64,000 nt of DNA from G963665495 sp963677785 (GCA_963677785.2 CAXXDH010000003.1:1240001-1304000); one strand, 5' to 3'; counted from the first letter of the stretch, positions 29,304-38,760 are shown. Notes: generated from the letters alone by a model not told the origin. Made by a program: numbers and translations.

Positions 29304-29464
29304 TTGGGGCTCTGCCCCAAACCCCGTCAGGGGAGACCGTTCCCCTGGACCCGCGTATAGCTGAATTATTGATAATAATTTCAGGCTGTCCCAGTTAAAT
29401 AGTTTTGGGAGATTCCTAAGAACCCTTTTTTCAAAAGGGATCTTAAGCCGCCGGAGGCATTCGG
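29304..29464. repeat. Dispersed intergenic repeat, copy B (between potC and potD)
   Basis: Starts ATTGGGGCTCTGCCCC, continues with GGACCCGCGTATA (29349-29361), and ends with the core at 29401-29464: TTTTGGGAGATTCC, an imperfect hairpin (AAGAACCCTTTTT with AAAAGGGATCTT), then GCCGCCGGAGGCATTC. It has the same orientation as copy A and likewise lies inside a transporter operon, before the binding-protein gene. Confidence 0.75.
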
Positions 29465-29508
29465 AGTAATGTTATTGCGTACAAAACATCTTTAAGGAGG
29501 ATGCTGCT

Positions 29509-30558
29509 ATGAAAGCGAGATGGTTGCGGGTTTTTTGTCTGGTGCTGTTGGCGGTGTTGTGCTGCTGCGGCACGGCTCTGGCTCAGGAAGAGCTGAATCT
29601 GTACAACTGGTCCATCTACATCAATCCGGATATCCTGAAGGACTTCGAGAAAGAGACCGGCATCAAGGTCAATCTGGACAACTACGAGACCAACGAGCAG
29701 ATGCTGGCCAAGATCCAGGCCGGCGCCACCGGCTACGACATCGTGTTCCCGTCCGTGCACATGGAAGACATCATGATCAAACTGGACCTGCTGTCCAGGA
29801 TGGATTTCAAAAAACTGGACACCTACAAGAACATCGATCCCAAGTACTTCATCGCCAACGAGGATCCGGAACAGGAGTACTGCATTCCCTACCAGTGGGG
29901 CACCACGGGCCTGATCTACAATATCGAATCCACGGGCGGCCTGAAGATCACCAGCTGGGACCAGATCTTCAATCCGCCGGCAGAGCTTGACGGCAAGATT
30001 TCCATGCTCAACGACATCCGCGAGGTCATCGGCGCGGCCCTGGTCTACAACGGTTATTCCATCAACTCCACGGATCCCAAGGAGCTGAAGGTCGCCCTGG
30101 ATACCATCAAAAAGGCCAAACCTCACTGGGCGGCGTTCATCAATGACGGCGTTGCTGAAAAAGTGGTCAACGGCGACATCGCCGTGGGGCAATATTGGTC
30201 GGGTTCGGCCATGCAGGGCGCCCTGCAGAAACCGGACAAGGTCTTCTACGTCATACCCAAGGAAGGGGCCAACAAGTACCAGGAAATGATGTGCGTCTTG
30301 AAATCCGCTCCGCACAAGGAGAACGCGCTGAAGTTCATGGAATATTACATGCGGCCCGAAGTGGCGGCCAAGAACACGGACTGGCTGCTGAACGGAACCA
30401 CCAACAAAAAGGCCGTGGACCTGCTGGACCCGACCCTCAAGAACAACAAGAACGCCTATCCGCCGGATGATGTCTACGCCAAGCTGCAGCTGCTGCGCGA
30501 CGTGGGCTCGGCCATGGAACTCTACGACAACGTCTGGACCCAGGTGAAGTCCGACTAA
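29509..30558 (+). CDS. potD: Spermidine/putrescine-binding periplasmic protein PotD
   Basis: 349 aa. Signal peptide of about 25 aa (VFCLVLLAVLCCCGTALA); the CCC run could suggest a lipobox, but no clean L-x-x-C site is seen. The mature protein begins with ELNLYNWSIYINPDILKDFE, the PotD family start. It includes YDIVFPSVHMEDIM and CIPYQWGTTGLIYN. AAGGAGG precedes the ATG. The distance from potC (227 bp, with a repeat) suggests separate tuning of the binding protein. Confidence 0.92.
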   Translation: MKARWLRVFCLVLLAVLCCCGTALAQEELNLYNWSIYINPDILKDFEKETGIKVNLDNYETNEQMLAKIQAGATGYDIVFPSVHMEDIMIKLDLLSRMDFKKLDTYKNIDPKYFIANEDPEQEYCIPYQWGTTGLIYNIESTGGLKITSWDQIFNPPAELDGKISMLNDIREVIGAALVYNGYSINSTDPKELKVALDTIKKAKPHWAAFINDGVAEKVVNGDIAVGQYWSGSAMQGALQKPDKVFYVIPKEGANKYQEMMCVLKSAPHKENALKFMEYYMRPEVAAKNTDWLLNGTTNKKAVDLLDPTLKNNKNAYPPDDVYAKLQLLRDVGSAMELYDNVWTQVKSD

Positions 30559-30598
30559 CACCGTCCCCTGGGAACATTTTCTTCACGTATATACGACC

Positions 30599-30634
30599 TT
30601 GCCCCCTGTTCCGGCTTTGCCGGGGCAGGGGGCA
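30599..30634 (+). terminator. Terminator-like hairpin after potD
   Basis: GCCCCCTG pairs with CAGGGGGC, with an inner CCGG/CCGG stem, then a T-containing tail. It closes the pot operon. Beyond it, 30635-30927 holds no gene. Confidence 0.65.
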
Positions 30635-30927
30635 TCTTTTTGGAACGCAACTTCTTTGACTCTTGCCGAACCCTCGCCGTTTGCCTCTGTTATTATGTAA
30701 GGCTCGCCGATCAGCAACAGACAGCCGGGTGCTTTTCCTGGCGTATCTGCTCTTTTTAACCGGCGGGTTCCATTGGTGTAAAAAACACTACGGATTTGCA
30801 TGGAACACTGTACGATAACCTGTGGATTTTTTTCTTGCTCTTTTCTTTGCACCAACCTTGCCATAGGTCATAAAATAACGATAACGTATACGCCTTGAAG
30901 CAAGATGCCCGTATGAAGGAGAGCTGC

Positions 30928-32178
30928 ATGGAGCATGATTTTTTCAAAATGGTGTCCGTTACCGAACTGTACGGGCTCCTGGAGTCTTTCGGACGGCTGG
31001 AAATGGAAGTTGCGCCGCTTTTGGAATGCCACGAGCGTTTTCTGACCGAAGATGTGCAAGCGGGTGAAAACCTGCCTCTGGCGGACCGGTCCTGCATGGA
31101 CGGGTACGCCGTACGCGCGGCCGATGTCTTCGGCGCAAGCGAGTCCAACCCCGCACTGCTGGAGTGCATCCGCCAGCTGCGCATCAATGCGCGCCCGGAT
31201 TTTTCGCTCAAGGCCGGCCAGTGCGTCGGCATCACCACCGGCGGCCTGCTGCCGGACGGCGCAGACGCTGTGGTGATGGTGGAGCATACGGAGGTTCTGA
31301 CCGACACCATGCCGGGCGACGTGGAGATCTACAAATCCGTCGCGCCGGGCGACAACGTGATGCGTACGGGCGAGGACGCCCGTATGGGCGAGGTGGTGCT
31401 GGAAAAAGGACGGCGGTTGCGGTTTCAGGAGATCGGCCTGCTGGCGGCGTTGGGTATCCTGCAGGCGCCGGTACGTAGACGGCCCAGCGTGGGAATCATT
31501 TCCACCGGGGACGAATTGGTGCCCGTGGAAGCCAAGCCCGTGCCCGGCCAGGTGCGCGACGTGAATACCTCCACGCTGCAATGCCTCGTACGTACGGGCA
31601 ATGCGGAAGCCAAAACCTACGGACTGGTGCGCGACAAGCTGGAAGATCTTGTGGAGGCCTTGCGCCGCGCGCTCGCGGAAAACGATTTGGTGTTGATCTC
31701 CGGGGGCAGCTCCCTGGGCATGCGCGATCTGACCATTGAGGCCATGGAATCTCTGGAGGATGCGGAGATTCTGGCCCACGGCGTCGGCCTGCGGCCCGGC
31801 AAACCCACCATTCTGGCCCGTATCGGAGGCAAACCGGTGCTCGGGCTGCCCGGACAGGTGGTTTCGGCCCAGGTGGTGATGCTGCTGTTCGGCCAGACGC
31901 TGCTCAAGCATCTGGCAGGCGCGCAAGATGCGTTTAATCCCGACCTGCGGCCCGCGCGTACGGCCGTTCTGGCCCACAATCTGCCGTCGCAGCTCGGACG
32001 GGAAGACTACGCCCGGGTCAGCCTGGAGTACCGTCCGGGGCAGTTTCCCCTGGCAGTGCCGCGCAGCGGCAAGTCCGGCCTGCTGAAAACTCTGATCGAG
32101 GCGGAAGGCGTGATACGTATCCCGGCTGATGTGGAGGGCCTGAAAAAAGACGCCCTGGTGGACGTCTGGGTGCTGTGA
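30928..32178 (+). CDS. moeA: Molybdopterin molybdenumtransferase MoeA
   Basis: 416 aa from ATG 30928, with AAGGAG 7 nt upstream. Family blocks in order: DRSCMDGYAVRAAD (about 52-65), GITTGGLLPDGADAVVMVEH, VAPGDNVMRTGED, GIISTGDELVP, LVLISGGSSLGMRD, HGVGLRPGKPTILA and LGLPGQVVSAQV. MoeA inserts molybdate or tungstate into adenylated molybdopterin. The next gene encodes a second MoeA fused to a binding domain, and tungstate importer genes follow, so this copy may serve tungsten or molybdenum enzymes. Confidence 0.92.
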   Translation: MEHDFFKMVSVTELYGLLESFGRLEMEVAPLLECHERFLTEDVQAGENLPLADRSCMDGYAVRAADVFGASESNPALLECIRQLRINARPDFSLKAGQCVGITTGGLLPDGADAVVMVEHTEVLTDTMPGDVEIYKSVAPGDNVMRTGEDARMGEVVLEKGRRLRFQEIGLLAALGILQAPVRRRPSVGIISTGDELVPVEAKPVPGQVRDVNTSTLQCLVRTGNAEAKTYGLVRDKLEDLVEALRRALAENDLVLISGGSSLGMRDLTIEAMESLEDAEILAHGVGLRPGKPTILARIGGKPVLGLPGQVVSAQVVMLLFGQTLLKHLAGAQDAFNPDLRPARTAVLAHNLPSQLGREDYARVSLEYRPGQFPLAVPRSGKSGLLKTLIEAEGVIRIPADVEGLKKDALVDVWVL

Positions 32179-32253
32179 TGCACGGCCAGAGTTAACTGTA
32201 ATGAAACGTTTTGGAAGATTGGGGCATTTCACCTCTTTTCCGGAGTGCACTAT

Positions 32254-34191
32254 ATGGAGCGGAATTTATATTTAAGTCTTGTTGCCGTGGAAACGGCGCT
32301 GGATTGTATCAAGGAGCGGCTGGACCGCGGCGGACTGGTCAAGTCCGAGAAGGTGCCCAGCCAGTTGAGCGCCGGACGGGTGACGTCCGCGCCCGTCTAT
32401 GCGGCCTGCTCGTCGCCCACCTATCATAGCTCGGCCATGGACGGCATTGCCGTCAAAGCCGAGACAACCTTCAGCGCGCGCGAGGGCGACCCCCTGAAGC
32501 TGCGGCGCGGGGTTGATTACGCGTTCGTGAATACGGGCAATCCCCTGCCCGAGGGCACGGACGCGGTGATCATGGTGGAACATCTGCTGCGCGAGGACGA
32601 CGAAGGCGTTGAGATCGAGGCGCCGGCCTTCCCCTGGCAGCATGTCCGGCGGATCGGCGAGGATATTGTGGCCACGGAGCTGCTGTATCCGCAGAACCAT
32701 CTGCTTTCCGCCTACGACGTGGGCGTACTGCTCAGCGCAGGCATCTGGGAAGTGGATGTCTGGGAAACGCTTCGTGTGCTTTGCATTCCCACCGGGGACG
32801 AGGTGCTGAGCTTTCGCGACAGGCCCACGCCGCAGTCCGGGCAGGTGATAGAAAGCAACTCGCAGGTGCTGCTCGCGCTGCTCGATCAATGGGGCGCGAC
32901 AGGCGATTCCGAACCGCCGGTGGCCGATGATCCGGACCTGCTGGCCCAGGCCGTGGAGGCCGCCCTGGACTCGGACGCGCATGTGGTGGTGATCGGTGCG
33001 GGGTCGTCCGCCGGGAGCAAGGACTTTACCCGGGCCGTGATCGAGCGTGTGGGCGAAGTGCTGGTGCACGGGCTGACCATCATGCCGGGCAAACCCTCTG
33101 TGGTGGGCCTGGCCAGGGGCAAGCTCATTGTGGGCTCCCCGGGCTACCCGGTCAGCGCCATTGTCTGCTACGAGCGGATTCTGGAACCCGTGCTGGCCTG
33201 GCTGGGGCGCAGGCCGCCGCTCGAACGTGACAATATCGATGCGGTTCTGACCCGCAAGGCGCCTTCCAAAGCCGGATTGAACGAAGTGGTCCGTCTGGCC
33301 GTGGGGCGCGTTGGGAAAAATTACGTGGCCACACCCCTGGCGCGCGGCGCGGGCATGCTCACCACCCTGACCAAAGCCCAGGGCTATACGGATATTCCAG
33401 CGTCAAGCGAAGGCGTGGTGGAAGGCGTAACGCTTCCGGTGACCCTGCTGCGGGCGCGCTCGGAACTCGAACAGACGCTGGTGGTGGTAGGCAGTCACGA
33501 CAATACGCTCGACCTGCTGGCCAACGAGTTGATGGGCAGAAGCGAGCCCATTCGTCTGGCGTCCACCCATGTGGGCAGCATGGGCGGTCTGCGGGCCATC
33601 AAGAACGGCTCCGCTCTGGTGGCCGGAACCCATCTCTTTGATCCTGCCACCGATGATTACAACTTTCCCTTTATCGATAAATATCTTCCGGACGTCAGCG
33701 TACAGCTGGTCAATCTGGCCATCCGGCACCAGGGACTGCTGGTGCCCAAGGGCAATCCGAAACAGATTCAGGGCATCCGCGATCTGCTGCGCGACGATGT
33801 CGTGTACATCAACCGTCAGCGCGGGGCGGGCACCCGGATTTTGTGCGATTATCACCTCTACAAGGAAAACATCGCGCCGGATCAGGTGCGGGGCTATGAC
33901 AAGGAAGAGTATACGCACATGGCCGTGGCCGTGAACGTGCTTTCCGGCGCGGCGGATTGCGGCATGGGCATCTATGCCGCGGCCAAGGCCCTGGATCTGG
34001 ATTTCATTCCCCTGGCCCGGGAGCGCTACGACCTGCTCTTTCGCAAAGATCTCGATGATCCGAAGCTGGACGTTCTGCTGGCCCTGTTGCGCGACAAGGG
34101 CTTTCAGGATCGCATCGCCGCTCTAGGGGGCTATGAAACGCCGCTGACCGGAGAGCTTATGCACAAGGGGCAGGGGTTAAAATCCGTATGA
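32254..34191 (+). CDS. MoeA fused to a C-terminal periplasmic-binding-like (PBP_like) domain
   Basis: About 645 aa; ATG 32254 with GGAG 11 nt upstream. Residues 1-410 are MoeA-like: SSAMDGIAVKAETTF, VNTGNPLPEGTDAVIMVEHL, GEDIVATELL, CIPTGDEVLSF, HGLTIMPGKPSVVG, VGSPGYPVSAIVCYE. Residues about 415-640 resemble a type II periplasmic-binding fold without a signal peptide (LVVVGSHDNTLDLLANEL, then YINRQRGAGTRILCDYHLY and HMAVAVNVLSGAADCGMGIY). This fused form is known in anaerobes (PF12727-type end). The binding part may present a metal oxyanion or sense one; inference. Confidence 0.9.
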   Translation: MERNLYLSLVAVETALDCIKERLDRGGLVKSEKVPSQLSAGRVTSAPVYAACSSPTYHSSAMDGIAVKAETTFSAREGDPLKLRRGVDYAFVNTGNPLPEGTDAVIMVEHLLREDDEGVEIEAPAFPWQHVRRIGEDIVATELLYPQNHLLSAYDVGVLLSAGIWEVDVWETLRVLCIPTGDEVLSFRDRPTPQSGQVIESNSQVLLALLDQWGATGDSEPPVADDPDLLAQAVEAALDSDAHVVVIGAGSSAGSKDFTRAVIERVGEVLVHGLTIMPGKPSVVGLARGKLIVGSPGYPVSAIVCYERILEPVLAWLGRRPPLERDNIDAVLTRKAPSKAGLNEVVRLAVGRVGKNYVATPLARGAGMLTTLTKAQGYTDIPASSEGVVEGVTLPVTLLRARSELEQTLVVVGSHDNTLDLLANELMGRSEPIRLASTHVGSMGGLRAIKNGSALVAGTHLFDPATDDYNFPFIDKYLPDVSVQLVNLAIRHQGLLVPKGNPKQIQGIRDLLRDDVVYINRQRGAGTRILCDYHLYKENIAPDQVRGYDKEEYTHMAVAVNVLSGAADCGMGIYAAAKALDLDFIPLARERYDLLFRKDLDDPKLDVLLALLRDKGFQDRIAALGGYETPLTGELMHKGQGLKSV

Positions 34192-34244
34192 TCTTGGTAG
34201 GATATTCTACAGGATACCAATTTACCCATACTTTGACTTTTTTA

Positions 34245-34274
34245 TTGCGATAAATCCTGCGAAACTGATATAAG
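34245..34274 (+). promoter_or_regulatory. Possible promoter of tupABC
   Basis: TTGCGA at 34245-34250, a 17-bp spacer and ATATAA at 34268-34273, about 80 bp before tupA. It is a moderate match only; no ModE or TunR-like palindrome was recognised. Confidence 0.35.
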
Positions 34275-34352
34275 AGAGGTCAATCCAAGGAAGGTCCGGT
34301 CCGTATGTCTGGACAGCTTTTCGCTCTCATTTAACTTCGCAGGAGAAAAAGA

Positions 34353-35174
34353 ATGCGCAAGTCTTTGTTTCTGTCGGTTTTGTTGCTCGTATTGATCGCA
34401 TTTCCCGCCTCGGGCTGGAGCGAGACCTTGATGATGGCCACCACCACCAGCACGGACAATACCGGCTTGCTGGATGTCCTGGCCCCGGAATTCCAGAAGG
34501 ATACGGGGATTGAACTGAAGTGGACGGCCGTCGGTACGGGCAAGGCTCTGAAACTGGGTGAAAACTGCGATGTGGACGTGCTGCTGGTACATGCGCCCGC
34601 CGCTGAAAAAGCCTATGTGGAAAAAGGCTTTGGCGTGGATCGCCGCGAGATCATGTTCAACGATTTCGTGATTATCGGTCCGGAAAGCGACCCGGCCAAG
34701 ATCAAAGGCATGAAATCCGCCGCCGACGCGCTCAAGGCCATTGCCGCCGCCAAGGCCAATTTCGCCAGCCGCGGCGACAACTCCGGTACCAACAAAAAAG
34801 AGATCGCCCTCTGGAAAGCGGCCGGACTGACGCCCGAAAAAGACTCCTGGTACCTGCAGTCCGGGCAGGGCATGATCAAGACCATCACGCTGGCTACCGA
34901 ACGTGATGCCTATACCCTGACCGACCGCGGCACTTACATCAAGTATGAAAACACCAAAAAGGGTAATCCAGAGCTGAAAATCCTGGTAGAAGGCGATCCG
35001 GTGCTGTTCAACCAGTACAGCGTGCTGGCCGTAAACCCCAAACGCTGCGCCGACGCCAAGTACGAGCTGGCCACCAAATTCTCCGAATGGATGGCTTCCC
35101 CCAAGACCCAGAAAATGATCGGGGAGTTCCAACTGCTCGGCAAACAGCTTTTCACTCCCAACGCCAAAAAGTAA
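34353..35174 (+). CDS. tupA: Tungstate ABC transporter substrate-binding protein TupA
   Basis: 273 aa with a signal peptide of about 24 aa (LSVLLLVLIAFPASGWS). The mature start MMATTTSTDNTGLLDVLAPE and the following VGTGKALKLGENCDVDVLLV carry the TTTSTxxTGLLD and GTGxAL oxyanion-binding motifs of TupA. Further on is SRGDNSGTNKKE. It binds tungstate in the periplasm, with molybdate less favoured in studied members. CAGGAG precedes the ATG. A hairpin separates it from tupB. Confidence 0.93.
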   Translation: MRKSLFLSVLLLVLIAFPASGWSETLMMATTTSTDNTGLLDVLAPEFQKDTGIELKWTAVGTGKALKLGENCDVDVLLVHAPAAEKAYVEKGFGVDRREIMFNDFVIIGPESDPAKIKGMKSAADALKAIAAAKANFASRGDNSGTNKKEIALWKAAGLTPEKDSWYLQSGQGMIKTITLATERDAYTLTDRGTYIKYENTKKGNPELKILVEGDPVLFNQYSVLAVNPKRCADAKYELATKFSEWMASPKTQKMIGEFQLLGKQLFTPNAKK

Positions 35175-35188
35175 CGTACGCGCACCCG

Positions 35189-35220
35189 AACGGGCGGGAG
35201 CTCCGCTTCCGCCCGTTTTT
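35189..35220 (+). terminator. Attenuator-like hairpin between tupA and tupB
   Basis: AACGGGCGG pairs with CCGCCCGTT, then a T-run. As tupBC have no clear promoter of their own, it is probably a partial terminator giving excess TupA. Confidence 0.75.
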
Positions 35221-35255
35221 ACAGGGACAACCGTATTGCAGCCAGGGCACACTCC

Positions 35256-35951
35256 ATGGATTACATACTCAACGGACTCTACCAGGCCTTCGCGCTTCTG
35301 TTCGGAGGCGACGAGCAGACGTATGCGTGCATCTTCACCACATTGCGGGTTTCCACCATGTCCATTGTCGCCTGTCTGTTGCTTGGAGCTCCGCTTGGTT
35401 TTTTACTCGGATATTATTCCTTTCCAGGCAAAAAAATACTGCGGCTCGTAGTGGATACGCTGCTATCCTTTCCCACCGTGGTGATCGGTTTGATGATCTA
35501 TGCGTTTATTTCCAAAAGCGCACCCTTCGGCCAGCTGGGGTTGTTGTTCACTCTTCCCGGCATAGCCATCGGCCAGACCCTGCTCGGCCTGCCCATTGTG
35601 GTCGCGCTGACGGCCACGGCCGTGGAGGCCCTGGACACCCGGCTGCGGCATACGCTGCTGACCCTGGGGGCGTCGCGGCGGGACGTGCTGCTGACCACGC
35701 TCTGGGAGGCGCGCTTCAGCCTGATGGTGGCCGGTGCCGCGGCTTACGGACGGATTGTTTCCGAGATCGGCATTTCCATGATGATCGGCGGCAACATCAA
35801 ATGGCACACCCGGACCATCACCACGGCCATTGCCATGGAAACGGGCAAAGGGGAATTCGCCATGGGAATTGCTCTGGGCATGGTGCTGATGGTCATCGCC
35901 CTGTTTGTGAACATGGCCGTGGTAGGCTTTCGGAAGGTATCCGTGCAATGA
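35256..35951 (+). CDS. tupB: Tungstate ABC transporter permease TupB
   Basis: 231 aa, about five membrane helices. It begins MDYILNGLYQAFALLFGGDE, as TupB proteins do. The cytoplasmic coupling loop is RLRHTLLTLGASRRDVLLTT, and the end holds GRIVSEIGISMMIGGNIKWH. It forms the tungstate channel with TupC. Its stop overlaps the tupC start by 4 bp (ATGA). Confidence 0.92.
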   Translation: MDYILNGLYQAFALLFGGDEQTYACIFTTLRVSTMSIVACLLLGAPLGFLLGYYSFPGKKILRLVVDTLLSFPTVVIGLMIYAFISKSAPFGQLGLLFTLPGIAIGQTLLGLPIVVALTATAVEALDTRLRHTLLTLGASRRDVLLTTLWEARFSLMVAGAAAYGRIVSEIGISMMIGGNIKWHTRTITTAIAMETGKGEFAMGIALGMVLMVIALFVNMAVVGFRKVSVQ

Positions 35952-36631
35952 GTGCCCCCCTCTTTGAATTGCAGCATATTTTACAGCAGTACAACGGCCG
36001 GCCCGTGCTGGAGCTGGAATCCCTGAAAATTGAAAAAGGCCGGATAGTGGGGCTTTCGGGCCACAACGGCAGCGGCAAGAGCACCTTGCTGCGGCTGCTG
36101 GCCATGCTGGAAAAACCCGTTCAAGGCAAGGTGCTGGTTGACGGCCGGAACAGCGACGGACGCGAAAGCGAATTGCGCCGCCGCATTACGCTGTTGCTGC
36201 AGATGCCCTATCTGCTCAAGCGTTCGGTCTTTGCCAACGTATCCTATGGTCTGGCCATCCGCGGGCTGGGCAACAAGCGCGAACGGGTGGAACAGGCCCT
36301 GGAAATGGTCGGACTGGACCCGGCGTCGTTCGGCAAACGCGCCTGGCATGAACTTTCGGGCGGTGAAGCCCAGCGCGTGGCCCTGGCCTCGCGCCTGGTG
36401 CTGCAACCCGAGGTGCTTTTACTGGATGAACCAACCTCCAGCCTGGACGAGGAAAGCACCGAACGCATCCAGCAGGCCTCCATTGCCGCCCGCGATATGT
36501 GGGGCGCCACACTGGTCATTGTCAGCCACGACCGTACCTGGCTGCACGAAGTCAGCGACGAAATCGTCCATTTGCGCAAAGGACGCCTCTCCGAACCGGG
36601 CCGCGGACACAGGCAGCATCCGGCGGCTTGA
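35948..36631 (+). CDS. tupC: Tungstate ABC transporter ATP-binding protein TupC
   Basis: 227 aa from ATG 35948; the longer open frame upstream is a shadow over tupB. Walker A is GHNGSGKST at about 38-46, signature LSGGEAQRVALASRL, Walker B LLLDEPTSSLDE, H-loop VIVSHDRTWL. Short, without a TOBE domain, as usual for TupC. Last gene of the tungsten block. Confidence 0.92.
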   Translation: MSAPLFELQHILQQYNGRPVLELESLKIEKGRIVGLSGHNGSGKSTLLRLLAMLEKPVQGKVLVDGRNSDGRESELRRRITLLLQMPYLLKRSVFANVSYGLAIRGLGNKRERVEQALEMVGLDPASFGKRAWHELSGGEAQRVALASRLVLQPEVLLLDEPTSSLDEESTERIQQASIAARDMWGATLVIVSHDRTWLHEVSDEIVHLRKGRLSEPGRGHRQHPAA

Positions 36632-36731
36632 GAACCTTTTTGCCGGGTTGGCTTTGGCTCGCATGGCCAACTATTCCGAATAGGAATAGACAATCTCATT
36701 TTTGGATAGACACTCCTTCGAAAAGAATTCG

Positions 36732-38117
36732 ATGATTGAATCGGTAAAAAAGCATTTTGAAGGGCAGGGCGGCATTACGCAACTCCTGATTATAGCGCTG
36801 CCGATGATCGTATCGCAGGCATGCGATACGATCATGATGTTTACAGACCGTCTTTTTTTATCTCAACTGAGTCCAGTTCATATGTCGGCCAGCATGAGCG
36901 GGGGATTTACCGCTTTTATGTTCACATCTTTTTTTCTTGGCCTGACAGAATATGCTTCTCCTCTTGTGGCGCTTCATTTGGGTTCGGGAAATGAAAAAAA
37001 ATGTCCGGTCGTTATTACCCAGGCAATGATAGTGACCTTGATCGGTTATCCGATGATATTGTGCTGTATTCCGCTGGGGCATTGGCTGTTCAACCATATC
37101 GGCCAGGACCAAGGGCAAATTGAGTTATCGATTCTCTATTTTGACATCATCATGTTTGGCAGTATCTTAAGCATAGCCAGAAATAGCCTGAACTGTTTTT
37201 TTAGCGGGATTGGAAAAACAAAAACCGTCATGTTTTCGTCCCTGGTTACAATGACAGTTAATGTAGCGATAAACTATGTTTTGATTACGGGAAGATTCGG
37301 TTGCCCGTCACTGGGAATAAAAGGGGCAGCCATAGGCACTATCACAGGAAATGCCTGTGGTTTTTTGGTCGTTGCCATCTGTTATTTAAAACACTTCCAC
37401 CGTTTCCATAGAGTCTCGGACTTTTTGAGCAGTCTTCGCCTGGATAAAACAATCATGAAGAAATTGCTGCATTTTGGCTATCCAGGAGGATTGGAGTTCT
37501 TTTTGGAAATGATCGCCTATGATATTTTAATCTTATTTTTTCACTCTTATGGAAGTCGTGTGGCAGCAGCGGTTACAATAGCGTTCAACTGGGATATCGT
37601 TTCCTTTATTCCTCTTCTTGGAGTGCATATCAGTGTCGCCTCACTGAGTGGGAGATTCATGGGCGCCCGGCAGCCGGACCTTGTTCACAGAACAGTCTCT
37701 TCTGCCTTGAAGCTGACAAGTTGTTACAGTGCTGTAATGTTATTATTGTTTGTAGTTTTTCCTGGCCCTCTTGCGGCAATTTTTATTCATAACTCACAAA
37801 GCAATATATTATTGCTTGAGCTTACGCAGTATATGATTGCCATGATTGCTATTTATGTCATTGCACATGGATTCCATCTTGTCTTTTTGGGTGCACTTAG
37901 AGGTGCAGGGGATACTTTCTGGGCAATGGCCATAACCGTAGTATTCCACTGGATCTTGGTTGTTGAGGCGGTGTTGATGATTAAGTTTTTTCAATGTTCA
38001 CCTGAAGCAACCTGGGCTGTCTTTGTTTTTACAATGCCTGTGCTTTCCTTAACATTTTTTCTCAGGTACAAAAACGGTAAATGGCGTACAATTGAAGTTG
38101 TAGACTATAACCACTAA
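36732..38117 (+). CDS. MATE-family efflux transporter
   Basis: 461 aa with about twelve membrane helices in two similar halves. Features include ALPMIVSQACDTIMMFTDRL near the start, LFLSQL, GIKGAAIGTITGN, and in the second half HFGYPGGLEFFLEM and LRGAGDTFWAM. MATE proteins export organic cations or drugs with Na+ or H+. The gene is visibly more AT-rich than tupABC, so it may have been acquired separately. The ATG at 36732 is chosen over a TTG ten codons earlier. Confidence 0.87.
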   Translation: MIESVKKHFEGQGGITQLLIIALPMIVSQACDTIMMFTDRLFLSQLSPVHMSASMSGGFTAFMFTSFFLGLTEYASPLVALHLGSGNEKKCPVVITQAMIVTLIGYPMILCCIPLGHWLFNHIGQDQGQIELSILYFDIIMFGSILSIARNSLNCFFSGIGKTKTVMFSSLVTMTVNVAINYVLITGRFGCPSLGIKGAAIGTITGNACGFLVVAICYLKHFHRFHRVSDFLSSLRLDKTIMKKLLHFGYPGGLEFFLEMIAYDILILFFHSYGSRVAAAVTIAFNWDIVSFIPLLGVHISVASLSGRFMGARQPDLVHRTVSSALKLTSCYSAVMLLLFVVFPGPLAAIFIHNSQSNILLLELTQYMIAMIAIYVIAHGFHLVFLGALRGAGDTFWAMAITVVFHWILVVEAVLMIKFFQCSPEATWAVFVFTMPVLSLTFFLRYKNGKWRTIEVVDYNH

Positions 38118-38237
38118 AGAGCAAGAGAACACAACAAACAGTTTCAAAGGACGTTCGCAAGCTTGTATCCCTGGATTCACTATCATGCGGGCTGGAGTCG
38201 AACGTTGCAACGCGTTTTGGAGCCCGCAAAAATATCA

Positions 38238-38268
38238 GGGAGAAAGCCTCGGTTGAAGGCTTTCTCCC
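38238..38268. terminator. Terminator between MATE and CGGC genes
   Basis: GGGAGAAAGCCT pairs with AGGCTTTCTCCC around a 7-nt loop, placed between convergent genes. On the minus strand TGATATTTTTG follows. Confidence 0.75.
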
Positions 38269-38288
38269 CGAAGCTACGGCAAGGGAGG

Positions 38289-38651
38289 TCAGGCAAAAAC
38301 ATCTGCCGGAATGTAGGGGTGGGTGCCCATGATGACTTCCACTCCGGCTTTGGCCTGGATTTTGTCGACCAGGGTTTGAGCCTGGGGACAGTACTGCTGC
38401 AGGCACGGGGCGACATAGACCTTGGTTGGTTTTTCTTTCAGCGGTGTGTTCCACAAGCCGAATTGGGCCATGCGGACCACAATACCTTGTCCGGGGCAGC
38501 CGCCGCAGTCCAGCATGCCGATAAGCTGCGCATCCGCGGGCAGATCCTGGAATGTTCCTTCACGGCGATTGAAAGCGACCATACAACGCGAGCATCCGAT
38601 ACAGATGGTGTTCATGGTGTTTTTACAACCGATGATGAGCACTTTTTCCAT
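38289..38651 (-). CDS. CGGC-domain putative metal-binding protein
   Basis: 120 aa. Cys-rich N-terminus CKNTMNTICIGCSRC at about 9-23, then MLDCGGCPGQGIVVRM with the CGGC motif at about 49-52, then VAPCLQQYCPQ. This matches CGGC domain proteins (PF08821), common in anaerobes and thought to bind a metal. AAGGAGG precedes the ATG. It lies next to a Cys/Gly-rich small protein, perhaps cotranscribed. No enzyme activity can be assigned. Confidence 0.82.
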   Translation of the reverse strand: MEKVLIIGCKNTMNTICIGCSRCMVAFNRREGTFQDLPADAQLIGMLDCGGCPGQGIVVRMAQFGLWNTPLKEKPTKVYVAPCLQQYCPQAQTLVDKIQAKAGVEVIMGTHPYIPADVFA

Positions 38652-38760
38652 ACGTGTTCCTCCTTGCGCGCCTGTCCGGAAACAGAAACGCCGTCTGAGT
38701 GAAGTACTGGCCGCGTGAAAGGGAGTGCAGCTTCATCCAGGATAGGGCTTCAATTGCCCG

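Noticed and set aside
29545..29590. PotD as a lipoprotein
   Set aside because: The CCC run lies in the hydrophobic core and no lipobox with correct spacing is seen.
35087..36631. 514-aa protein including TupC
   Set aside because: The first part is a shadow of tupB; the ATGA overlap at 35948 is the natural TupC start.
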